58,473 nucleotides of DNA. Source: Prevotellaceae bacterium UBA1710. Lineage in GTDB: Bacteria; Bacteroidota; Bacteroidia; Bacteroidales; Bacteroidaceae. The notes under the pieces were generated by a model that worked only from the letters and a program-made list of their open reading frames with translations, was not told where the DNA came from and made no database searches. This document shows positions 49,744 to 58,473 of this stretch, piece by piece. Position 1 is the first letter of the stretch, and each line of letters opens with the position of its first letter. The translations under genes were made by a program, and so were the position numbers. Location: positions 1 through 58,473 of the forward strand of contig DCJC01000055.1 in assembly GCA_002317355.1 (NCBI GenBank), given 5' to 3'.

Positions 49744-51966
49744 TCAGAACGGGAATCCCACAGCAAAGTGGAAAGCGTGATCACGTGAGAAATTAGGATG
49801 TACGAGCGGGAAATGCTCGCGTGATGTGGTATAGACAGGATTTACCGCCTTCATACCCATATCAAATCGTATTACGAAATAATCGAAATTAAGTCGAAGA
49901 CCGACGCCATAGGCAACGGCTATCTGTTTCCAGAAAGTATCGAATTTAAATTGTCCTTCTGGCTGATCTGCATATTCGCGTATTGTCCAGATATTACCTG
50001 CATCTACAAAGAGGGCACTCTGGAAGCGCCAGAACAGTTGTGAGCGTAACTCTGTACTAAATTCAAGTTTAATATCACCAGTCTGATTGATGAAATCAAT
50101 ACGTCCGTCTTTTCCTACATATCCACCAGGACCGAGACTTCTTACACTCCATCCTCTCACACTATTATTACCACCGGCAAAAAAGCGTTTCTCGAAAGGA
50201 AGAATGGTTGAATTTCCATAAGGATATGCAATACCAAATCGAGCATGAACAGCAAGATTGCTTTTAGTACCAAGGCCAAAGAGTTGTGTATAATCAGCCT
50301 CTCCCTTAAGATATTGGGCATACGCAATACCAAAAGCCATATTCTGACCATCCTCATTTTTCTTGAAGGTCATAGTATTCGCAAGAAGATGAAGAAGATT
50401 ACCTGCAGACTCAAAATTCAGTCGGATACTCTTTCCTTTATTACTATAAGTATATCCGATACCAGTCTTCATAATCATGAGATTCTCATAATTGTAACGA
50501 AGAATAGCATTACGATTGGAAACCGAATCAAGGTAATCATGCTTAAATGTCTCAGAAATCCAAGGCATTGAGATAAAGTTTACATCAATAACATCCAACT
50601 TGTATTGAGTGTGCTTCTGAGGATTGCTCCACTTATATCTCCATGCAGCTGTAAATACACGACGCTGGAACTCAGGACGATTCTGATGGTTGAAGTTGAT
50701 TGCCACCTCACTCATAGCAGAACTACGCCTATGAAACGATTTCTTCATCCAAGGAAACAAAAAACGTGGGAACGACAAAGAAGTCTCAAGTCCCCATTCC
50801 TCATAATTCTGTCCTTTATATTTTTTGAGTTCTCTAGCCTCATATGCTCCTCGCGCTGTGATATTGAGGAGTTCGCTACCATGGAAAAGGTTACGGTTCT
50901 GATAAATAATAGATGCAGCTGCTCCAAAATCACCTTCTGTATTAGTACCTTCTGGCTGAAACTGTATTGAGTTTGTCTTCTGAGGCGAAACCTGAATATG
51001 ACAATCAAGATATAGACTATCTGGATTCTCGTCAAAATGGATATTGGTATATCTCACAGCCTGAAGACGGGAAAAGCGTGTATAGGTAGACTGTAAGTCT
51101 GCAGCACTGTATGGCTTTCCAGAAGCTATGAAAGAGTTTTGTTCAAGAACAGACTGACGTAACCTAAAATCAGGAGTGTTAGCTCCTTCAAAATACACAT
51201 TTCGTATTTGGTACAACGGATGCTTTGAAAGTTCTTGATAACTATTACGACGATATAAATCGATATTCATCGTTACATCCACCGTTCGGTTTATCTGCGA
51301 ACTATCAACATCAAAGGTTATGAACTCTTTATTAAACTGGTAATATCCGTGATTGGTAAGGTATTCTGTAATGCGATTACGATTCTTACCCAACTGATTG
51401 ACGCTAAAAATCTGACCTGCATGTAAATCGAGTAACTGATTATCAGATGTCAACATGGCAGCAATACCATCATCCTTTATGTTATAGTTTATCTTCTTTA
51501 CGACATAAGGACTACCAGTTTGAATATTATAGTCCACTTTTATTCTCTTGCCTTCAGAAGAAAGTTTTGGTGCAACTACCGCATTCAGATAACCTTCATT
51601 ACGAACGGCTGCAGTAAGGTCTTCAGCTGTTTTACTTGTCAAAAGACTATCAAACACAACAGGAGCCTGTCCCCAGTTGCGAAGTGTACGATTAATCCAT
51701 TTTGTAGTATCAGCTCCGGACATAGAATAAAATCCAAGAGGAACTTTAAGAGTAGAAAGCCACTTGGAATTAGGGCGTTGACGGATATAGGTATCCATCG
51801 TTGTAAGATTGATACGAGGATTATCGCAAGTAACACGAGTTGAAGTAAGAAGATAGTCTCCATCTGCAACATAGCGCGTACCATCACATCCCACTAAAAT
51901 GAGCAGGAAGAACACCAATGTGATGTACGATGTACGAGATATTATATTGTGAAGGCAACGAGCCAT
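49744..51966 (-). CDS. BamA/TamA-family outer-membrane lipoprotein
   Basis: 740 residues. A lipoprotein signal ends LILVGC (Cys27), unusual for barrel proteins but common in this Bacteroidetes branch. POTRA-like repeats cover about 30-390 (for example TAAVRNEGYLNAVV, NRITEYLTNHGYYQF). A 16-stranded Omp85 barrel follows, with RFFAGGNNSVRGWSVRSLGPGGY (about 600-622), the conserved VRGW/RGF motif of the family, and DAGNIW. It probably inserts or exports outer-membrane proteins, as TamA does. The ATG at 51966 is used; another at 51984 is in frame. A consensus promoter lies at 51993-52023. Confidence 0.92.
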   Translation of the reverse strand: MARCLHNIISRTSYITLVFFLLILVGCDGTRYVADGDYLLTSTRVTCDNPRINLTTMDTYIRQRPNSKWLSTLKVPLGFYSMSGADTTKWINRTLRNWGQAPVVFDSLLTSKTAEDLTAAVRNEGYLNAVVAPKLSSEGKRIKVDYNIQTGSPYVVKKINYNIKDDGIAAMLTSDNQLLDLHAGQIFSVNQLGKNRNRITEYLTNHGYYQFNKEFITFDVDSSQINRTVDVTMNIDLYRRNSYQELSKHPLYQIRNVYFEGANTPDFRLRQSVLEQNSFIASGKPYSAADLQSTYTRFSRLQAVRYTNIHFDENPDSLYLDCHIQVSPQKTNSIQFQPEGTNTEGDFGAAASIIYQNRNLFHGSELLNITARGAYEARELKKYKGQNYEEWGLETSLSFPRFLFPWMKKSFHRRSSAMSEVAINFNHQNRPEFQRRVFTAAWRYKWSNPQKHTQYKLDVIDVNFISMPWISETFKHDYLDSVSNRNAILRYNYENLMIMKTGIGYTYSNKGKSIRLNFESAGNLLHLLANTMTFKKNEDGQNMAFGIAYAQYLKGEADYTQLFGLGTKSNLAVHARFGIAYPYGNSTILPFEKRFFAGGNNSVRGWSVRSLGPGGYVGKDGRIDFINQTGDIKLEFSTELRSQLFWRFQSALFVDAGNIWTIREYADQPEGQFKFDTFWKQIAVAYGVGLRLNFDYFVIRFDMGMKAVNPVYTTSREHFPLVHPNFSRDHAFHFAVGFPF

Positions 51967-51992
51967 GTTATGCGAGATGTACATATCATATG

Positions 51993-52023
51993 CAAAATTA
52001 CTATTTTTTTTGGAAGAAACAAA
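51993..52023 (-). promoter_or_regulatory. Promoter of the BamA/TamA-like gene
   Basis: On the minus strand TTTG (52023-52020), 19 bases, TAATTTTG (52000-51993). The divergent methyltransferase gene has its own -7 box TAACTTTG at 52064-52071 (plus strand). Confidence 0.8.
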
Positions 52024-52090
52024 AAAAATACGGCTTAAACGAAATGATTTAGCAATTTTTACAGTAACTTTGCATCAAATTTCAGAAACA

Positions 52091-52870
52091 ATGATTTCCA
52101 AGAACCAACAGAAATATATCAGTAGTCTTGAACAAAAGAAAAACCGCAAGAAAGATAACGTCTTTGTTGCAGAAGGTTTCAAGATAGTCGGAGAGTTGCT
52201 TCAGGCAGGCTACAATCCAAAGATTATTGTAGGATCTGAAGAATGGATGAACAACGCCCCTACCCTTCCAAATCACACCACTTGCATCACGGTAACTGAA
52301 GAAGAATTACGTAAGACAAGTTTTCTTCAGCATCCTCAACAAGTGCTTGGAGTCTTTGAGATTCCAAGTGGTACCGACATTCCAGATACAGAATGGGTAA
52401 AAAATAATCTTTGTATTGCTCTTGATGGCGTGCAGGATCCAGGAAATCTCGGAACTATTATAAGAATTGCAGATTGGTTTGGGATTGATACCATTATTTG
52501 CAGTCACACGACAGCAGATGCATATTCTCCTAAGGTAGTTCAGGCAACTATGGGAAGTATCTCAAGAGTGAAGGTTATCTATACAAACCTTGTGGAGTAT
52601 CTCAAAGGACTTGACAAAAATATTCCTGTCTATGGAACTCTGCTTGATGGTGAGAATATCTACACAAAGCAACTCACAACTAATGGTATTATTGTTATGG
52701 GAAATGAAGGTAATGGCATTTCTCCTGACGTAAGAGAGTTAGTCAATAACCGTCTGCTCATTCCTTCATATCCTCCAGAGCGTCCAACAGCAGAAAGTCT
52801 AAATGTAGCAATTGCTACAGCTATAACAGTTGCAGAATTCAGAAGAATTGCTTCTACCCCATTGCTTTAG
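52091..52870 (+). CDS. SpoU/TrmH-family RNA 2'-O-methyltransferase
   Basis: 260 residues from the ATG at 52091. The frame opens at 51965, but a promoter box at 52064-52071 lies inside that extension. An N-terminal RNA-binding domain of the L30e type (residues about 1-95) precedes the trefoil-knot methyltransferase with DGVQDPGNLGTIIR, GNEGNGIS and AESLNVAIATAI, the three SpoU motifs. Relatives such as RlmB modify 23S rRNA; the target nucleotide is not determined here. It ends five bases from the stop of the convergent NusG-like gene. Confidence 0.92.
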   Translation: MISKNQQKYISSLEQKKNRKKDNVFVAEGFKIVGELLQAGYNPKIIVGSEEWMNNAPTLPNHTTCITVTEEELRKTSFLQHPQQVLGVFEIPSGTDIPDTEWVKNNLCIALDGVQDPGNLGTIIRIADWFGIDTIICSHTTADAYSPKVVQATMGSISRVKVIYTNLVEYLKGLDKNIPVYGTLLDGENIYTKQLTTNGIIVMGNEGNGISPDVRELVNNRLLIPSYPPERPTAESLNVAIATAITVAEFRRIASTPLL

Positions 52871-52875
52871 ACTTC

Positions 52876-53973
52876 TTATTCTGCAGACTCAGAGCCATTC
52901 CAAATCCACTCAAACTCAAGGTAGATATCCTTGATTTCCTGCTTCTTGCTATCAAGCGTATTCTTTCTCCATAACTTTGTAAGTGACTGTATCTGCTTTC
53001 TATAAACCTTAGAACCAGTACAACCATAGAGATAGAGCAAACACTTGAGGCGCATAGACTCTGAGTTTATTTTCTCCATATAATCTTGGAGGAATTTCTC
53101 ATGAACATCTGCATCTATTTTCCTACCAAGACAGGTATAGGCAATAAACAAGAACAGATGTAACTTTGCAGTCATGTTAACCGTTGGTGTCTGCAAATCA
53201 GAGAATCTATGAACGAACACATTCAGATAGGAATTGTCACGAGCAGAGATCTTCTCACCTTTAATATGAGATACCACACAACGATGACCACGAGTCATGA
53301 AAGAATCAAATTTCTTATACATGTGCTTGCCGCTCTTGGCAAACTCGATAATCTGAATGAACTCAGGACGAATCTCGGTTGTACGTGTCGCTAGGAAATT
53401 GAGAATATGCACATAGACAGTACCTCCATCCTTTCCCTTTTGACTCTCAAGAATGCCTTCAATACCATCGTATGGACCACCAACAATTTTAACCTTATCT
53501 CCTTTCTCCAAGTCAATTTCTGTTGGCTTCATGAAAGGAACAGTTCTTGTATTTCTATTGGATACCGCCTTGATGAACATTTCCATCTGTCTATCAGGAA
53601 CAGTTATTACATATCGAAAAGTAGCCTTATCATAGCAGAAGTCATTTTTCTGCTCATCAGAAGAAAGTTGATTGAGCGAAACAGATGGATGATCCTCTGA
53701 TGGCTTGACCATGAAATTAACACCAGGATTATTGATAACAAACTGTACACATTCATTGAGGGAAGAATGGATGAACATCATATTGAACATCAACGATCTT
53801 TCCACACGTACTTGCGTACCCTGTCTTCTATTTTCGACGACAGTGTATGAAGGCAAGAAATGCTCAAGCCCGGAACGCTCAAGTTGATCAAGCATTCGTT
53901 TAAGGGAAACTTGACTATATCTTAAAAGATACCAATTTTTCCCTTCATGTTTCCAAGATTCGTTATTCTCCAT
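52876..53973 (-). CDS. UpxY/NusG-family antiterminator with C-terminal extension
   Basis: 365 residues. An NGN-type domain (NWYLLRYSQVSLKRMLDQLERSGLEHFLPSY, about 13-43, to 170) is followed by a KOW motif GDKVKIVGGPYDGIEGIL (about 158-175) and another 150 residues of helical sequence not found in ordinary NusG. In Bacteroides UpxY paralogues act as operon-specific antiterminators for polysaccharide loci and stand first in them. Here the gene is last in the rhamnose operon and overlaps rfbB as TAATG. It may act on another surface-polysaccharide operon, or on this one in trans. Confidence 0.85.
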   Translation of the reverse strand: MENNESWKHEGKNWYLLRYSQVSLKRMLDQLERSGLEHFLPSYTVVENRRQGTQVRVERSLMFNMMFIHSSLNECVQFVINNPGVNFMVKPSEDHPSVSLNQLSSDEQKNDFCYDKATFRYVITVPDRQMEMFIKAVSNRNTRTVPFMKPTEIDLEKGDKVKIVGGPYDGIEGILESQKGKDGGTVYVHILNFLATRTTEIRPEFIQIIEFAKSGKHMYKKFDSFMTRGHRCVVSHIKGEKISARDNSYLNVFVHRFSDLQTPTVNMTAKLHLFLFIAYTCLGRKIDADVHEKFLQDYMEKINSESMRLKCLLYLYGCTGSKVYRKQIQSLTKLWRKNTLDSKKQEIKDIYLEFEWIWNGSESAE

Positions 53974-55106
53974 TAACGATTCTTATACATATCATCATAA
54001 TACTTCTCGTAGTCACCACTTGTGATGTTATCCATCCACTCCTGATTCTCGAGATACCACTTAACTGTTTTCTCTATGCCCTCTTCAAACTGCAGACTTG
54101 GCTCCCAACCAAGTTCCTTCTGGAGTTTAGTAGAATCGATAGCATAGCGTGCATCATGACCAAGACGGTCAGTTACGTATGTGATAAGATCCATATCTTC
54201 ACCTTCCTTACGGCCGAGAAGACGATCCACTGTATTAATGACTACCTTGATGATATCAATATTCTTCCACTCATTGAAACCACCAATGTTATAAGTCTCA
54301 GCGATAGTTCCCTGATGGAAAATAAGGTCAATGGCACGAGCATGATCCTCAACGAAAAGCCAGTCACGTACATTCTCACCCTTGCCATAGACAGGCAATG
54401 GCTTACGATTACGTATATTATTGATAAAGAGAGGTATCAGCTTCTCAGGGAACTGATAAGGACCATAGTTGTTAGAACAGTTAGTCACGATTGTAGGCAT
54501 TCCATAAGTATCATGGAAAGCACGAACAAAATGGTCAGAACTTGCCTTTGATGCAGAATATGGAGAATGAGGATTATACTTTGTTGTCTCATAGAAGAAA
54601 TCCTCTCCATAAGCCTCATGATGCTGAGAACTTGAAGCCTTTGTTGTGAATGGTGGTTCGATGCCCTCTGGATGTGTCATCTGAAGAGCGCCATACACCT
54701 CATCAGTTGAGATATGATAGAAACGCTTTCCCTCATATTTTTCAGGCAAAGACTCCCAATAGAGCTTTGCAGCCTGAAGCAATGCGAGCGTACCCATCAC
54801 ATTAGTACGGGCAAAGGTGAAAGGATCCTTGATGGAACGGTCAACATGACTCTCTGCAGCAAGATGGATGATACCATCAATCTTCTCATCCTGCATCAGC
54901 TTATAGAAAGCATCAAAGTCACAGATATCCATACGGACAAACTTATAGTTCGGTTTATCCTCAATATCCTTGAGATTTGCGAGATTACCTGCGTAAGTGA
55001 GCTTATCAAGATTAATGATATTATACTCTGGGTATTTATTTACGAAGAGGCGCACAACATGACTGCCAATAAAACCTGCACCACCTGTAATAACAATATT
55101 CTTCAT
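53973..55106 (-). CDS. rfbB: dTDP-glucose 4,6-dehydratase
   Basis: 377 residues, extended SDR family. The NAD-binding GGAGFIGSHV (about 8-17), STDEVYG (about 133-139) and the catalytic YSASKAS with its Tyr-x-x-x-Lys pair (about 188-194) are all present. It makes dTDP-4-keto-6-deoxyglucose in the rhamnose pathway. The frame extends to 55142, but the ATG at 55106 (MKNIVITGGAG) is the family start. Confidence 0.95.
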   Translation of the reverse strand: MKNIVITGGAGFIGSHVVRLFVNKYPEYNIINLDKLTYAGNLANLKDIEDKPNYKFVRMDICDFDAFYKLMQDEKIDGIIHLAAESHVDRSIKDPFTFARTNVMGTLALLQAAKLYWESLPEKYEGKRFYHISTDEVYGALQMTHPEGIEPPFTTKASSSQHHEAYGEDFFYETTKYNPHSPYSASKASSDHFVRAFHDTYGMPTIVTNCSNNYGPYQFPEKLIPLFINNIRNRKPLPVYGKGENVRDWLFVEDHARAIDLIFHQGTIAETYNIGGFNEWKNIDIIKVVINTVDRLLGRKEGEDMDLITYVTDRLGHDARYAIDSTKLQKELGWEPSLQFEEGIEKTVKWYLENQEWMDNITSGDYEKYYDDMYKNR

Positions 55107-55129
55107 ATCTGTTTGATTTTTTTTGAGGC

Positions 55130-55714
55130 CTAATAAAGGCATATGTTAATATCGAATGGACTATCAAAATCCTTGAGCATCTGATGTTTGGTGTCTTTCT
55201 CTGACAGGATTGCCTTATCCGTTGGAATCTGCCAATCTATGCCGAGAGACTCATCAATTATAGAAATACCTCCATCTGCCTCAGGATGATAGAATTCATC
55301 ACACTTATACTGGAAGATAGCGGTATCTGAGAGGACAGCAAAACCATGAGCAAAACCTCTTGGCACGAAGAACTGCTTATGGTTTTCTTCTGTCAGAAGG
55401 CAAGATACATGCTTACCATAAGTTGGAGAACCTTTACGGATATCTACAGCAACATCAAGTACAGCACCTTTAACACAACGAACAAGTTTACTCTGAGTAA
55501 ATGGTGGGCGTTGGAAATGCAAACCACGCATTACACCATAAGAAGACATTGACTCATTGTCTTGCACGAAATTAATTGTGTGTCCAAGAATTGCACCTAC
55601 CTTCTCATCAAATTCTCTTTGTGAAAAACTCTCAAAGAAATATCCACGTGAATCCTTAAACACTCTAGGCTCTATTACAAGAACACCTTCTATATCAGTT
55701 TTTATTACTTCCAC
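55130..55714 (-). CDS. rfbC: dTDP-4-dehydrorhamnose 3,5-epimerase
   Basis: 194 residues of the RmlC cupin family: FKDSRGYFFESFSQREF, RGLHFQRPPFTQSKLVR with the catalytic His and VDIRKGSPTYG, then FVPRGFAHGF. No ATG begins the frame. GTG at 55714 gives the usual EVIKTDIEGV start, while TTG at 55732 is the alternative and adds six residues. It lies between rfbA and rfbB in the operon. Confidence 0.94.
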   Translation of the reverse strand: MEVIKTDIEGVLVIEPRVFKDSRGYFFESFSQREFDEKVGAILGHTINFVQDNESMSSYGVMRGLHFQRPPFTQSKLVRCVKGAVLDVAVDIRKGSPTYGKHVSCLLTEENHKQFFVPRGFAHGFAVLSDTAIFQYKCDEFYHPEADGGISIIDESLGIDWQIPTDKAILSEKDTKHQMLKDFDSPFDINICLY

Positions 55715-55754
55715 TTTTCTTATTTTTTTCAAGATCTCGAATTATCGAGTCTTT

Positions 55755-56657
55755 TTAATCCAAAACGGTTCCGTACCTTTTTACCTCATCAATTACTTTG
55801 AGCAAGTACTGACCATATTGATTCTTTAGCATTGGCTGGGCAAGTTCACGCATCTTTGCCTCATCAATCCAACCCTTGCGATAAGCAATTCCTTCAAGAC
55901 AAGCGACCTTCAATCCCTGACGCTTCTCCAACACTTCAATATATGTACTTGCCTCTGAAAGTGAATCATGAGTACCAGTATCAAGCCATGCAAATCCACG
56001 ACCGAGAGTCTGGACCTTAAGTTCACCATCATTAAGGAACTGCTGATTTACGGTTGTAATCTCATATTCACCTCGTGCAGAAGGCTTAATATTCTTTGCA
56101 ACTTCCACAACCTTATTTGGATAGAAGTAAAGACCTACTACAGCATAGTTGGACTTTGGTTCCTTTGGTTTTTCCTCAATAGAAAGGCAGTTACCTTGTT
56201 TATCAAACTCAGCAACACCGTATCTCTCAGGATCATTCACCCAATAGCCAAATACTGTAGCTTTACTATCTTCTTCTGCAGTACGAACTGCCTCTGTAAG
56301 CATCTTAGTAAAACCTGCTCCTTGGAAAATGTTATCTCCAAGTACGAGACAAGCACTATCATCACCAATAAAGTCCGCACCAATAGTAAATGCCTGAGCA
56401 AGACCATCTGGTGAAGGTTGTTCTGCATACTCAAAATGAACTCCATAGTCACTTCCATCACCAAGCAAGCGCTTGAAACCAGGAAGATCAAAAGGAGTTG
56501 AGATGATAAGGATCTCACGAATTCCAGCAAGCATAAGAACGCTTATTGGATAGTATATCATCGGTTTATCATAGATCGGCATCAACTGCTTTGAGATACC
56601 TTTTGTGATAGGATACAATCTTGTACCACTTCCACCTGCAAGAACAATTCCTTTCAT
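55755..56657 (-). CDS. rfbA: Glucose-1-phosphate thymidylyltransferase
   Basis: 300 residues of the RmlA family. MKGIVLAGGSGTRLYPITKGISKQLMPIYDKPM is the nucleotide-binding signature; VLGDNIF and EEKPKEPKSNYAVVGLYFY follow. It makes dTDP-glucose from dTTP and glucose 1-phosphate, the first step of the dTDP-rhamnose route, and is subject to feedback by dTDP-rhamnose in the family. Seven bases separate it from rfbD. Confidence 0.96.
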   Translation of the reverse strand: MKGIVLAGGSGTRLYPITKGISKQLMPIYDKPMIYYPISVLMLAGIREILIISTPFDLPGFKRLLGDGSDYGVHFEYAEQPSPDGLAQAFTIGADFIGDDSACLVLGDNIFQGAGFTKMLTEAVRTAEEDSKATVFGYWVNDPERYGVAEFDKQGNCLSIEEKPKEPKSNYAVVGLYFYPNKVVEVAKNIKPSARGEYEITTVNQQFLNDGELKVQTLGRGFAWLDTGTHDSLSEASTYIEVLEKRQGLKVACLEGIAYRKGWIDEAKMRELAQPMLKNQYGQYLLKVIDEVKRYGTVLD

Positions 56658-56664
56658 AGTATGC

Positions 56665-57558
56665 TTATTTAAGTTCGTTCATATTTCCAAGACAAACCTT
56701 CAAGGAGTCAAGCCAATAAGGCACCTTCACTCCGAAAGTTTCCTTAACCTTGGTTTTATCAAAAACAGAATAAGAAGGACGTGTCACAGGACTTGGGAAC
56801 TCATCAGAATGACATGGCTGAATATCACAGTCATTATGTCCGCTCAACATTGCTATCATCTTGGTAAAGTCATACCAAGAGCAAACACCTTCGTTTGAAT
56901 AGTGATAGATTCCTGTATTCCCTTCAAACTTTCTACCATCTACGATATCATAGATGACATTTGCAAGATCAAGTGCGTATGTAGGTGTACCAGTCTGATC
57001 AAATACGACCTTCAACTGTGGTTTTGTTGCCGTAAGATTAAGCATAGTCTTCACAAAATTCTTACCAAACTCAGAGTAGAGCCATGCAGTTCTAAGAATG
57101 ATGTACTTGCAACCACTTGCAATAATTGCCTGCTCACCTTCCTGCTTTGTCTTGCCATATACACCAGTAGGAGTTCCTTTCTGATCTTCCTTACAAGGTA
57201 CATTATATGGATCTGCACCAAACACATAGTCTGTACTTACGTGAACCAACAATCCATCAACCTCAGCCATTACTGTTGCAAGATTTTCTGGAGCCTTAGC
57301 ATTCAGCACACGACAGAAGTCTTCATCACTTTCAGCCTTATCCACATTGGTGTAAGCAGCACAATTGATAATACATTCAACGCCATTGTCCTTTACCATT
57401 GAACGAACAGCATCAACATTTGTGATGTCAAGATGTGTTGTCTGGACACCTTCAATATCCATCACATCGGTAAAGATGTAGTTATCAGAGCTATTTTTGC
57501 TTACAATACGCATCTCGCTACCGAGCTGACCATTTGCACCTGTTACAAGAATAATCAT
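56665..57558 (-). CDS. rfbD: dTDP-4-dehydrorhamnose reductase
   Basis: 297 residues, SDR family. ILVTGANGQLGSEM (N terminus), VHVSTDYVFG and the YGKTKQEGE catalytic Tyr/Lys are present. It completes dTDP-L-rhamnose, a building block for surface polysaccharide. The frame extends to 57621, but the ATG at 57558 is chosen: it fits the family and leaves room for the -7 box TACCTTTG at 57610-57617 (minus). It is the first gene of the rhamnose operon. Confidence 0.95.
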   Translation of the reverse strand: MIILVTGANGQLGSEMRIVSKNSSDNYIFTDVMDIEGVQTTHLDITNVDAVRSMVKDNGVECIINCAAYTNVDKAESDEDFCRVLNAKAPENLATVMAEVDGLLVHVSTDYVFGADPYNVPCKEDQKGTPTGVYGKTKQEGEQAIIASGCKYIILRTAWLYSEFGKNFVKTMLNLTATKPQLKVVFDQTGTPTYALDLANVIYDIVDGRKFEGNTGIYHYSNEGVCSWYDFTKMIAMLSGHNDCDIQPCHSDEFPSPVTRPSYSVFDKTKVKETFGVKVPYWLDSLKVCLGNMNELK

Positions 57559-57609
57559 TCGTATGTTTGTTAAATCAAAACCAATTATCAAGATGATAGA
57601 ATATGCATG

Positions 57610-57617
57610 CAAAGGTA
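57610..57617 (-). promoter_or_regulatory. -7 box of the rfb operon promoter
   Basis: TACCTTTG on the minus strand, 52 bases before the rfbD ATG. The -33 region 20 bases upstream is only a T run, so activation by another protein is possible. Confidence 0.6.
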
Positions 57618-57657
57618 GCACATTTTTCCGAGAATATAAAATTTTTTCCCAACTTTT

Positions 57658-57817
57658 CTTGCAAATTCAAAAAAATATGTTTACTTTTGCAATCACTTAC
57701 AGATAAAGTCAACAGTTCTGGTCATTATTCGCGAGAAACAGACCAGACTAATACATTACCTTTTAGAAAACAAAAAAAGAAATGAAAAAGGATTCATCGT
57801 GACGATGAGTCCTTTTT
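57658..57817 (+). ncRNA. Candidate small RNA opposite the manA 3' end region
   Basis: A plus-strand promoter (CTTG 57658-57661, 20 bases, TACTTTTG 57682-57689) points into a 130-base stretch without ORF that ends at the strong hairpin 57785-57817. Inside, ctggtc (near 57718) can pair with gaccag (near 57741). No gene follows on this strand, so the likely product is an RNA of about 120 nt starting near 57695. The evidence is structural only. Confidence 0.5.
57785..57817. terminator. Bidirectional terminator after manA
   Basis: A 15-bp stem with one G-U type mismatch (aaaaaggattcatcg / cgatgagtccttttt) and a 3-base loop. It ends the minus-strand manA transcript and any plus-strand RNA from 57689. 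Confidence 0.9.
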
Positions 57818-57825
57818 ACTTTTTA

Positions 57826-58473
57826 TTACTTTTTCGTTATATGCAAGAAACGTGTGAACTTCGCAGGAAGGCTTCGATCCTTGTTGTCTATATGAGCCTC
57901 AAGCACCTTTGCCGTACCTCCCAAAGGTATTATGTCATAATCCGCAACACAAGCAGGAATAAGACACGAATTGCCTTCATTCACAACCACTTCCCTATTC
58001 GCCTCATCCACATCATCTCCATCTCGAAGTACTATCTTGAATGCACCTTTGATGCACATAGAAATTATGAACGAGTCATACTTAATAAGATTACGATGGA
58101 AAGAATTCTTCACATCCATTATTCTCACATCAAAGAATGGAGTATCAATCACAGGCACAGCTCTTTCCTGCAAGTTCTCATAATGTGTGCGATAATCACT
58201 CTCCACATGGAAGTCTATGGCTTCAGCGGCAAGTTCTGTATGAAGTTCACGAGGATTTCCATCCAATCCCAAACGATTATAGTCAAAGATACGATAGGTA
58301 ACATCACTTGACTGCTGAACTTCAGCCAGCACTATTCCACCACAAATAGCATGTACTCTTCCTGCAGGAATATAGAACACATCACCAGGATGAACCTCGT
58401 GCTTTGCAAGGACATCACAAATCGTACCATCCTCAACTCGTTTCTTATACTCATATGGTGTAATCTCATCCTT
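57826..58473 (-). CDS. manA: Mannose-6-phosphate isomerase, 3' part
   Basis: The frame runs to the right edge of the window, so only the C-terminal 215 or so residues are visible. HPGDVFYIPAGRVHAICGG carries a zinc-binding His, and VLAEVQQSSDVTYRIFDYNR the conserved Glu-containing strand with the RxxDY signature of type I enzymes. A cupin-like C-terminal domain ends at a strong terminator. It converts fructose 6-phosphate to mannose 6-phosphate, the entry to GDP-sugars, and fits the neighbouring polysaccharide precursor genes. Confidence 0.93.
   Translation of the reverse strand, partial: KDEITPYEYKKRVEDGTICDVLAKHEVHPGDVFYIPAGRVHAICGGIVLAEVQQSSDVTYRIFDYNRLGLDGNPRELHTELAAEAIDFHVESDYRTHYENLQERAVPVIDTPFFDVRIMDVKNSFHRNLIKYDSFIISMCIKGAFKIVLRDGDDVDEANREVVVNEGNSCLIPACVADYDIIPLGGTAKVLEAHIDNKDRSLPAKFTRFLHITKK

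Noticed and set aside
1..58473. tRNA or rRNA genes
   Set aside because: I looked for the T-arm pattern ggttcgaatcc and for cloverleaf arms and for rRNA landmarks and found none I could support.

Overview
The window reads as a chromosomal segment of a Prevotella/Segatella-like member of the Bacteroidales. The basis is promoters of the Bacteroidetes type (TTTG, about 20 bases, TAnnTTTG) in front of many genes, weak Shine-Dalgarno signals, a fimbrillin/FISUMP lipoprotein, a FadL-type porin, a plug-only TonB-type protein, an UpxY/NusG paralogue and a NrtR-type AraR. I found no rRNA, tRNA, CRISPR array, prophage or classical insertion sequence. Species-level identity is not claimed.

Layout. 1-451: repeats built on a ctacc motif. 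576-2208: PLP synthase pdxS and pdxT. 2301-5809: a secreted esterase/mutarotase fusion and a His-rich membrane protein. 6234-11611 (minus): a leu operon, leuA-leuC-leuD-citramalate/isopropylmalate synthase, preceded by its own promoter, a Leu/Ile-rich leader peptide and an attenuator. 11765-23521 (minus): an L-arabinose operon in transcription order mutarotase, SSS transporter, AraR, AraD, a four-helix-bundle protein, AraA, FGGY kinase, transketolase, RpiB. Together these import arabinose, convert it to xylulose 5-phosphate and feed the pentose phosphate pathway. 23538-28881: a HAD phosphatase pair, a barrel protein, a candidate ncRNA, YccA and a formate/nitrite-type channel. 29073-31752: nucleobase salvage (upp, purine permease, xpt). 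31878-39364: GH43 enzyme, HAD phosphatase, FadL porin, plug protein, Tex. 39393-40841: a RAYT-like HUH transposase bracketed by palindromic repeats. 41207-47719: fimbrillin lipoprotein with a small upstream peptide, C_GCAxxG protein, EamA transporter, a secreted beta-propeller/coiled-coil protein, a nucleoside phosphorylase and a 31-residue membrane peptide. 47829-52870: PIN-domain protein with disordered tails, BamA/TamA-like lipoprotein, SpoU methyltransferase. 52876-58473 (minus): NusG paralogue, rfbB, rfbC, rfbA, rfbD and the 3' part of manA, i.e. sugar-nucleotide supply for surface polysaccharide.

The most unusual theme is the intergenic DNA. About twenty gaps carry an inverted repeat whose two arms match each other (up to 38 of 38 bases) but not the arms at other loci. 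Each arm is built of short tandem seeds and the arms are separated by a unique spacer. One such element carries a four-helix-bundle ORF, and the REP-like pairs at 39393-40841 bracket the RAYT gene. Arms also run into coding sequence: they supply stop codons, extend protein ends and form in-frame inserts in tex. The second strong theme is regulation by RNA: a leu leader-peptide attenuator, two promoters sharing a palindrome and an identical start of transcript, and two candidate small RNAs.
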